This document shows, in pieces, positions 7,034 through 12,011 of a DNA stretch of 12,011 bases. The translations under genes were made by a program, and so were the position numbers. Under the pieces are notes generated by a model. It was not told where the DNA came from and made no database searches. It was given only the letters and a program-made list of their open reading frames with translations. Numbering within the stretch: the first letter of the stretch is position 1; the number at the start of each line of letters is the position of its first letter. This DNA is from Desulfarculus sp. (GTDB lineage Bacteria; Desulfobacterota; Desulfarculia; Desulfarculales; Desulfarculaceae): NCBI GenBank assembly GCA_020216625.1, contig JAIUYB010000026.1:1-12011 (forward strand). Reading direction: 5' to 3'.

Positions 7034-8941
7034 TTACGCTCCCCATCCTCTACTAACCATTTCCTCATACCATATCTGAAAACATAACAAGTTCCATATT
7101 TGAGCGGAAAAATCCATTTGGCCTGCGAAATGCCGCTCTAGCATGCCCTGGACCACCTGGGGGCGCAGGAAGCCGTGGGCCTTCAGGCGGCGGGGGGACA
7201 GTGTGTCCTCCACCCAGGGCCGCAAACTGGCCCGCATCCAGGAATAGATCGGCTGAACAAAACCCTCCTTGGGCCTTTTCACCAGATCCTCGGGCAGCAA
7301 GGGCTCCACCGCCAACTTGTGAATATACTTGTTGATACCATCCTTGATTTTAAGCTTGCCCGGCAGGCGGTTGGCCAGTTCGATGATGCGATGGTCCAGG
7401 AAGGGCGAGCGCACCTCGATGGAGTGGGCCATGGAAAGCCGGTCCATGAAGGGCAGCACCTGGTTGGCCAACAGTTCCCTTTGGTCCACCTCCAGCACCG
7501 CGTTCAGGGGGTCGCGGGCGGTGGCCTGGTCCAGATAGCCCCGGTAGAGCCCCGCGCTGTCGGTTGGCCCGACCAGGCGCAGGAATTCGGGGGTCAGCAG
7601 GGCCCGTTTGGCCGGCTCGTCGAAGACCGCCAGGCGCATCCGCCAGACGGACTGGTCCGGGTGGGCCACCCCACGTAAAAAGGCGAATTGCTCAGGGGTG
7701 TCAAAGGGATGTAGCAGCCGTCGCTCCTGGGGTGACATCGACCCCAGGTCATCCTTGCCCTGGGCCCGCAGGGCCAGATAATGGTGCATGGGCCAGGCCA
7801 GGCGGTGGCTCAGGTAGCTGCCGAAGAGCTCGTCGGCGCCGTCGCCGCTCAAGGCCACCTTGACGTGGCGGTGGATGAGGATGCTCAGGAAAAACGTGGA
7901 GATGGTTCCGCTGAAAGGTTCGTCGAAGGCCCGCATCACCCCGGGCAGGCTGGCGGCGAATTCCTGGCTGTCCAGGATGTACTCGTGGTGGTCGGTGCCC
8001 AGGCGTTGGGACATCAGCCGGGCATAATGGATGTCCTGGGCCTTGCCCTCGAACTGCCCCCGGGCCTCTTCGGCATAGCCCAGGCAGAAGGTGGTTACGG
8101 GCCGCTGCTGATGCCGGCACATCAGCACCACCACCGAGCTGGAATCCACCCCCCCGGAAAGATAGGCCCCGTAGGGGGCGTCGCAATCCATGCGCAGACG
8201 GACGGCGTCGTCCAACAGGAGCCTTAGCTCCTGAGCCGCCTCCTCGGCGCTGATTTCTAGGAGCGGCTGGCTGAAGTCCAGACGCCAATAGTCGGCGATG
8301 CGGGCCTTTCCGCCCTCCCAGACCAGATAGTGACCGGGCGGCAGCTGGTGGATGCCCTTGAAGGCGGTGCGGGGGGCGCTGATGTTTTTCAGGGAGAAAT
8401 AATGGTACAGGGCCTGGGGGTCGATCTCCCGAGCGACCCTGGGATGCGCCAGGAGGGATTTGATCTCCGAGGCGAAAACCAACTCTCCGTCAGCCACGGT
8501 CCAGTACAGGGGTTTCTTTCCGATGCGGTCGCGGTAGAGCAGGAGCCGCCGGCGGGCCTGGTCCCACAGGGCCAGGCCGAACATGCCGTTGACCTGGCCG
8601 ACCTGGGGCCACAGGTCGCCATGCTCCTCGTAGAGATGGACGATGGTCTCGGTGTCGCTGTGGTCGCTGGCGAAAACATGGCCGGCTTTTATCAGCCTGG
8701 CGCGCAACTCCTTGTGGTTATAGATCTCGCCATTGAAGACCACCCACAGGTCGCGACTCTCATTGCATTGGGGTTGCTGGCCGCTGTCCAGGTCCACGAT
8801 GGCCAACCGGCGCATGGCCAGGTTCACCCCCTCGGCCTGATAAAACCCCTCACCGTCCGGACCGCGATGAATCATCGCCCGGTTCATCCGTGCAAGGATT
8901 TCCCGGTCGTTTTTGCCAGTGAAACCGCAGATGCCACACAT
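7034..8941 (-). CDS. asnB: Asparagine synthase (glutamine-hydrolysing) family amidotransferase
   Basis: Two-domain amidotransferase (635 aa). The N-terminal class II glutaminase domain starts with the catalytic Cys2 (MCGICGF) and has RRLAIVD (44-50), FNGEIYN (69-75) and SDTET (95-99). The C-terminal ATP-pyrophosphatase domain has the P-loop SGGVDSS (262-268) and SGDGADELFG (365-374). Family chemistry: glutamine-derived ammonia attacks an AMP-activated carboxylate. True AsnB makes asparagine, but homologues in polysaccharide loci (WbtH, WbpS, exosortase-associated amidotransferases) are thought to amidate glycan carboxylates, and the context favours that role. The ~635-residue length is nearer those homologues than E. 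coli AsnB (~554). The symbol is given at family level only. AAGGAGG (8951-8957) lies 9 nt before the ATG; it heads the tightly packed gene run, 278 bp after the glycosyltransferase. Confidence 0.93.
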   Translation of the reverse strand: MCGICGFTGKNDREILARMNRAMIHRGPDGEGFYQAEGVNLAMRRLAIVDLDSGQQPQCNESRDLWVVFNGEIYNHKELRARLIKAGHVFASDHSDTETIVHLYEEHGDLWPQVGQVNGMFGLALWDQARRRLLLYRDRIGKKPLYWTVADGELVFASEIKSLLAHPRVAREIDPQALYHYFSLKNISAPRTAFKGIHQLPPGHYLVWEGGKARIADYWRLDFSQPLLEISAEEAAQELRLLLDDAVRLRMDCDAPYGAYLSGGVDSSSVVVLMCRHQQRPVTTFCLGYAEEARGQFEGKAQDIHYARLMSQRLGTDHHEYILDSQEFAASLPGVMRAFDEPFSGTISTFFLSILIHRHVKVALSGDGADELFGSYLSHRLAWPMHHYLALRAQGKDDLGSMSPQERRLLHPFDTPEQFAFLRGVAHPDQSVWRMRLAVFDEPAKRALLTPEFLRLVGPTDSAGLYRGYLDQATARDPLNAVLEVDQRELLANQVLPFMDRLSMAHSIEVRSPFLDHRIIELANRLPGKLKIKDGINKYIHKLAVEPLLPEDLVKRPKEGFVQPIYSWMRASLRPWVEDTLSPRRLKAHGFLRPQVVQGMLERHFAGQMDFSAQIWNLLCFQIWYEEMVSRGWGA

Positions 8942-8950
8942 TTATGTCAG

Positions 8951-8957
8951 CCTCCTT
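8951..8957 (-). promoter_or_regulatory. Strong Shine-Dalgarno sequence of the amidotransferase gene
   Basis: AAGGAGG on the minus strand, 9 nt before the ATG at 8941, the best ribosome binding site in the window. It fixes the start that places Cys2 directly after the initiator Met, as required for the N-terminal nucleophile. Confidence 0.8.
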
Positions 8958-8979
8958 GGCCGCAAGTCGGGGGCTGGTT

Positions 8980-9002
8980 GAAGCGGAGCCATAAACCGCT
9001 TC
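8980..9002. repeat. Perfect 7-bp inverted repeat upstream of the amidotransferase gene
   Basis: Arms GAAGCGG and CCGCTTC flank a 9-nt AT-rich loop (8987-8995). It ends about 39 bp before the ATG and 22 bp before the ribosome binding site, in the 278-bp gap (8942-9219). It may be a 5'-UTR hairpin, an operator or the end signal of the preceding gene; no T tract follows on the minus strand. A TATTAT hexamer (9064-9069, minus strand) lies further upstream, but no acceptable -35 box is found at normal spacing. Confidence 0.4.
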
Positions 9003-9219
9003 GTTGTTTCCGATGGCCAACTCGTCAGAACCCGGCGGGCAGGACCGGAGGTTACCGCCCGTGATAATACATCCGCCCGCGGTTTGATAGTGAAAATCCA
9101 TCAGGGGGTCCAGGCAGCCGGGAGTGGTTGAAACGCCCGACCGGACTTGGCCCCGGATGCCGCCAGCGCCGCGATCCGGAGACAAGCCCGCGCCAACCCC
9201 CCACGGGGCGCGCAAGGAG

Positions 9220-10632
9220 TCACGGCGGCGGCGCGAAGCCAGTCTTTTGCTTGGGCAGCCTAGCTGGGCGGACCTGGGCTCGCAGGCGTCCCAGGATCAG
9301 ATCCCCACCGCGTCCGGCGTACAGGGCCAGAAAGGCCAGCATTGGGATGCGAAAGCGCGCCCCGCCTTCCGGTCCAGCGGAGACGGATAGCAAATAAAGG
9401 ATCGCCAGCCAGAGCAACAGGTGCGCGGCCAGGCGAGGGCGGTGGTTGCGCGCCGCGTCCAGGGCTCCGATCCCGGCGGTGGCGTACAGCATCAAGAGCA
9501 GGCCGCAGAAAAGGAGGTTGGCCATCAGGTAGACCATCCCTCCGTCTTGGGCCCGTTGGCGCAGCTCGGGCCAGGACAACCGCCAAAGATCGCCCAGGGA
9601 CAACGCCTGGTCGGAATTGCCGCCGTAGAAATCAAAGAAGGTGGGATCCACCGGGTTGAACAACACGTGCCCCAGGCCCTTGAGACTGGTCCAGATGGTC
9701 AGCCAGGGGTGGTCCAACAAGACGCCCACCCCCAGGCGTTGGTAGAGATCAAAACGCTTTCCGCTGGGCCATCTTGGGTCCGTCTGGCGGTCGGCTTCTG
9801 CCTTGAGCCTGGCCTGGGCCTGCTCCAGGCTGAGGCCATCCCGGGCGGCGACCACCGCCGCGGCGCGGTAGGACAGGAAGTTGATGGCTTGGATGTGGGA
9901 GAACTGGCTGCTGCCAGACACCAGTTGGTTACGCACCTGCCAACCGCCGATGAGCAAGACCCAGGGCAGGAGCAGCAGCAAGACCAGCCTGGCGATGCGT
10001 CCAGGGCGCGAGTCCCGGCCCCTCAGGAGCAAGATAAACCACAGCAGGATTGGCCAGATCAGATAGTAGGAGATGGGGCGCACCAAGGTGGCCAGGGCCA
10101 GCCCAGCCCCCAGGGCCAGGGTCAGCCGGGGGCCGGGCGGATCGCCCTCGGCCAGGCGCACCCCCGCCCAGAGAGCGAGGGCCAACAGCGCCGCGAAGAG
10201 GGTCTCGGTCTGCACCAACTGGGTGAAGACAAAGCCGGTGGGGTCCAAGGCCAGGAACCAGGCGGCGATCAGGCCGGCCCGACGGCTCCAGAAACGAGTG
10301 GACAAGGCATAGGCCGTCACCAAGGGCGCCAGGCTGACCAGCACCTGCAAGACCATGGTCAGGCCAAGGTTGCCGGCGAACAGGATCTGGCCCAGCGCCA
10401 GAAAGACGGTGTAGCCCGGGGTGCGCACGGTCTGGGGGGCCAGCGGCTCCCGGGGGCTTTGGGCAAAGCCGCCGGTGGCCAGCAGAGCCTCGGCCGCCTC
10501 CAGGTATGTCCTACCGTCCATGGTGATCACCCTTTCGGGGTGATCGATCTGTACCAGCCCCAGGCTGAATAGGCGCGCCATCAGGACGGCAAGCAACAGG
10601 ATCACGAAGCCCCGATGGCGGGCCATGATCAT
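9220..10632 (-). CDS. GT39/ArnT-like polytopic glycosyltransferase (PMT family)
   Basis: Inner-membrane GT-C glycosyltransferase (470 aa) that would use a polyprenyl-phosphate sugar on the periplasmic side. Membrane helices are evident from residue 9 (ILLLAVLMARLFSLGLV), around 88-110, 119-135, 146-160, 170-205, 215-231, 366-390 and 402-418. The first periplasmic loop has the expected acidic site in MDGRTYLEAAEALL (D39) and the R-TPGY motif (70-74). QTETLF (141-146), LVRP (183-186), the PWVLL...WQVRN block (223-235) and GARFRIPMLAFLALY (424-438) are family landmarks. The ATG at 10632 has GGAGG 8 nt upstream (10641-10645); a second Met is two codons on. A role in transferring a sugar to lipid A, a lipid-linked glycan or a protein is inferred from the family. 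It stands alone, with 253-bp and 278-bp gaps on each side. Confidence 0.88.
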   Translation of the reverse strand: MIMARHRGFVILLLAVLMARLFSLGLVQIDHPERVITMDGRTYLEAAEALLATGGFAQSPREPLAPQTVRTPGYTVFLALGQILFAGNLGLTMVLQVLVSLAPLVTAYALSTRFWSRRAGLIAAWFLALDPTGFVFTQLVQTETLFAALLALALWAGVRLAEGDPPGPRLTLALGAGLALATLVRPISYYLIWPILLWFILLLRGRDSRPGRIARLVLLLLLPWVLLIGGWQVRNQLVSGSSQFSHIQAINFLSYRAAAVVAARDGLSLEQAQARLKAEADRQTDPRWPSGKRFDLYQRLGVGVLLDHPWLTIWTSLKGLGHVLFNPVDPTFFDFYGGNSDQALSLGDLWRLSWPELRQRAQDGGMVYLMANLLFCGLLLMLYATAGIGALDAARNHRPRLAAHLLLWLAILYLLSVSAGPEGGARFRIPMLAFLALYAGRGGDLILGRLRAQVRPARLPKQKTGFAPPP

Positions 10633-10728
10633 GGGATAGTCCTCCCTGGCGCGATGATTTGGTGGGTGGCCCTGAAGGAATTGAAGTGTGGGCGGGACGG
10701 CATGCCTTCGCTTCCGGTCCACCGTGGC

Positions 10729-10783
10729 GGGATAATAACTTGGATAAAAAAATAAATCCAGACGCTGGGGTGGGAGTTATCCC
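10729..10783. repeat. Interrupted inverted repeat around an AT-rich patch
   Basis: GGGATAATAACT (10729-10740) and AGTTATCCC (10775-10783) are inverted copies apart from a 3-nt bulge. They enclose the A/T-rich patch that stands out from the GC-rich surroundings. It may be a regulator site or part of an extended 3' hairpin. Confidence 0.4.
10746..10768 (-). terminator. Weak candidate intrinsic terminator after the NRPS gene
   Basis: On the minus strand a short hairpin CCAG-CGT-CTGG (10758-10768) is followed by A, TTT, A and seven Ts (10752-10746), about 118 bp past the NRPS stop. The 4-bp stem is much shorter than usual. A second small hairpin just before it (GGGA/TCCC) may help. The same AT-rich patch could instead serve as a promoter region: TATTAT lies at 10732-10737, without a good -35 box. 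Confidence 0.3.
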
Positions 10784-10811
10784 GGTCCGCCGGCTAATGG
10801 ACCAAGTGGCG

Positions 10812-10843
10812 GCGGTTCGTTGGCCGCTGGTCCGGCGAACCGC
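10812..10843. repeat. Perfect 8-bp inverted repeat downstream of the NRPS stop
   Basis: Arms GCGGTTCG (10812-10819) and CGAACCGC (10836-10843) enclose 16 nt; GG/CC inside can extend the stem. It lies 43 bp past the NRPS stop codon in the direction of transcription. There is no T run next to it, so it is not a standard intrinsic terminator; an mRNA 3'-end stabiliser or a protein site is possible. Confidence 0.45.
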
Positions 10844-10885
10844 TACCCAGTGAGGATCGAACCTGTTCGGAAGGGGTCTGCCATA

Positions 10886-12011
10886 TCAAGCATCGGCCAG
10901 GTGTTCTGCGACCAGTCGGGCCAATTGGCCGATATTGGGCTCCAGAAGCATCTGTCCGTGGGTACCGTCAATCCAGCGCAGGATGACGCCCCCCTTGGCC
11001 AAGTGGCGCCAACCATTGTATTCGTCGCCTGGCAGGCTGGGCGCGGACCGGCTGGCCACCCGTGGCCGAACCAATAGCATTCGCCCCTCTATGGATTGAG
11101 GGCGATAGCGCACCGCCGCCAAGGCGTTGTTCTGGAAAAGGGCCAACAGGCGGCGCATGGTCTCGCGATCGCCGCCCTCGGGCAACAGGTCGGTGCCCCG
11201 CGCCCGCTTCACCAAGAGATCCAGGCGCTCATCTGGCCCCAAAGGACGCAACTCCTGGGCGGTTATGATGCCCAGCTCCGAGAACAGGTCGGCCAGGTAG
11301 TCGGCGTCGTCCTGGCGCATGAGCGCCCGGATGGGATCGGAAACCGCCAGTGAGTCGAATAGCATCACCGCGCTGACCCGATCTCCCGCCAGTTGCAGGC
11401 GGCGGGCGGCCGCGAAGGCCAAGGTGCCGCCAAAGCTCCAGCCGGCCAGGGCCAAGGGGCCCGGAGGCACCGCCCGGCGGATGGCCTCCAGGTAGAAAGC
11501 CACCATTTCCTCCACTGTGGGCAGCAGGATCTGCCCGTTTTCCAAACCCGGGGCCTGGACCATGTATAGCGGCTGCTCTGGGCCCAGGTGCTGGGCCAGG
11601 CTCTGATAGCAGAGCACGTTGCCCCCCACCGGGTGAAAGCAGATCAGGGGCGTCTTGGAACCCTCCCGGTTGAGGGCGACCACCGGCTGCCAGGCGTCTT
11701 GACGCGCGCCGTCCGCCAAGCGGCGAGCCAGACTGGCTATGCTGGGGCTGGAGAACAGCTCCGACAGCGGCAGGCGCACCCCAAACTCCCGCTCCACCGC
11801 CCCCAGGAGCTTCACCGCCAACACGCTGTGTCCGCCCGAGGCAAAAAAATCCGCCTCGATGTCGTCCACCGGTGTTGCCAAGACCTGGCTCCAAATCGCG
11901 GCCAGGCGTTTCTCGTCGTCGGTGGTTGGCGGGTTGATCCGGTGGCTTGGCCCGGCGGCCACTGCCTGCTCCGGTCGCGGCAGACGAGCCTGGTCCAGTT
12001 TGCCGTTGGGG
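10886..12011 (-). CDS. Non-ribosomal peptide synthetase, C-terminal part: adenylation end, carrier domain, thioesterase (5' end outside window)
   Basis: The last 374 residues of a larger enzyme; the frame is open to the window edge. It begins in the adenylation-domain A10 motif (PNGKLDQARLP, with the catalytic Lys at residue 4 here). A peptidyl carrier domain follows (about 31-100), whose phosphopantetheine attachment serine is S62 in FFASGGHSVLAVKL. A type I thioesterase follows (about 119-374) with the nucleophile S192 in GWSFGG, D219 in MLFDS and H351 in GTHGQM, a complete Ser-Asp-His triad. It would therefore activate an amino or hydroxy acid, hold it as a thioester and release it by hydrolysis, cyclisation or transfer to an acceptor. 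The substrate code lies outside the window. An isolated ORF start near 11962 is just an internal GTG; the A10 motif upstream shows the protein continues. It is followed by 253 bp before the next gene. Confidence 0.93.
   Translation of the reverse strand, partial: PNGKLDQARLPRPEQAVAAGPSHRINPPTTDDEKRLAAIWSQVLATPVDDIEADFFASGGHSVLAVKLLGAVEREFGVRLPLSELFSSPSIASLARRLADGARQDAWQPVVALNREGSKTPLICFHPVGGNVLCYQSLAQHLGPEQPLYMVQAPGLENGQILLPTVEEMVAFYLEAIRRAVPPGPLALAGWSFGGTLAFAAARRLQLAGDRVSAVMLFDSLAVSDPIRALMRQDDADYLADLFSELGIITAQELRPLGPDERLDLLVKRARGTDLLPEGGDRETMRRLLALFQNNALAAVRYRPQSIEGRMLLVRPRVASRSAPSLPGDEYNGWRHLAKGGVILRWIDGTHGQMLLEPNIGQLARLVAEHLADA

Larger units (their letters stand above)
10633..10885. other. 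253-bp gap between the NRPS and GT39 genes
   Basis: No gene is seen. It contains the GT39 ribosome binding site, an AT-rich patch (10729-10783) with inverted repeats and a T run on the minus strand, and a hairpin (10812-10843). It therefore probably holds the 3' end of the NRPS transcript and possibly a promoter for the GT39 gene. Confidence 0.55.

Noticed and set aside
8850..9215. Minus-strand frame covering the leader of the amidotransferase gene
   Set aside because: It overlaps the well-supported start and ribosome binding site of the amidotransferase, and its sequence shows no recognisable domain.
10854..10863. Second T-arm-like sequence (minus strand GGTTCGATCC) after the NRPS hairpin
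   Set aside because: The flanking bases do not form a 5-bp T stem and no cloverleaf can be assembled around it.
1..12011. CRISPR arrays, insertion sequences, toxin-antitoxin pairs or phage genes
   Set aside because: No regularly spaced repeats, transposase motifs or small paired genes were seen; all recognised genes fit glycan or NRPS metabolism or regulation.

Overview
GC-rich bacterial DNA in which every convincing gene lies on the minus strand, so the locus reads from right (12011) to left (1). The gene content (an ArnT-like GT-C transferase, a WbqC family protein, nucleotide-sugar enzymes) fits a surface-polysaccharide, O-antigen or glycolipid locus of a Gram-negative bacterium. A Desulfobacterota or proteobacterial host is a guess from composition and gene content; no ribosomal or taxonomic marker is present.

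Layout in transcription order: (1) 12011-10886, the C-terminal end of a non-ribosomal peptide synthetase (adenylation A10 motif, carrier domain, thioesterase), entering from outside the window; (2) a 253-bp gap with inverted repeats and an AT-rich patch; (3) 10632-9220, a polytopic GT39/ArnT-like glycosyltransferase; (4) a 278-bp gap with a hairpin; (5) a tightly packed run starting with a glutamine-dependent asparagine-synthase-type amidotransferase (8941-7034), then a formyltransferase (7032-6226), two related radical SAM/SPASM proteins (6229-5210 and 5220-4228), a WbqC family protein (4224-3484), a truncated family-2 glycosyltransferase remnant (3481-3236), an RmlB-like sugar-nucleotide dehydratase/epimerase (3204-2146) and a DegT-type PLP aminotransferase (2070-928); (6) a 366-bp gene-free stretch; (7) 561-1, the N-terminal half of a LacI family repressor, leaving the window. 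The repressor has its own promoter, a perfect LacI-type operator in the promoter spacer, and probably a leaderless start.

How the genes may work together (inference): the dehydratase and aminotransferase would make an NDP-4-amino-sugar, the formyltransferase could N-formylate it, and the asparagine-synthase-like enzyme could convert a uronic acid to its amide. The Francisella tularensis O-antigen locus combines similar enzyme types (WbtI, WbtJ, WbtH). What goes beyond that precedent is the tandem pair of radical SAM/SPASM enzymes, the WbqC protein and the NRPS terminal module. Together they suggest a glycan or glycolipid carrying amino-acid- or radical-chemistry-derived decorations. No sugar nucleotidyltransferase, flippase or polymerase is in the window, so the locus is incomplete here.
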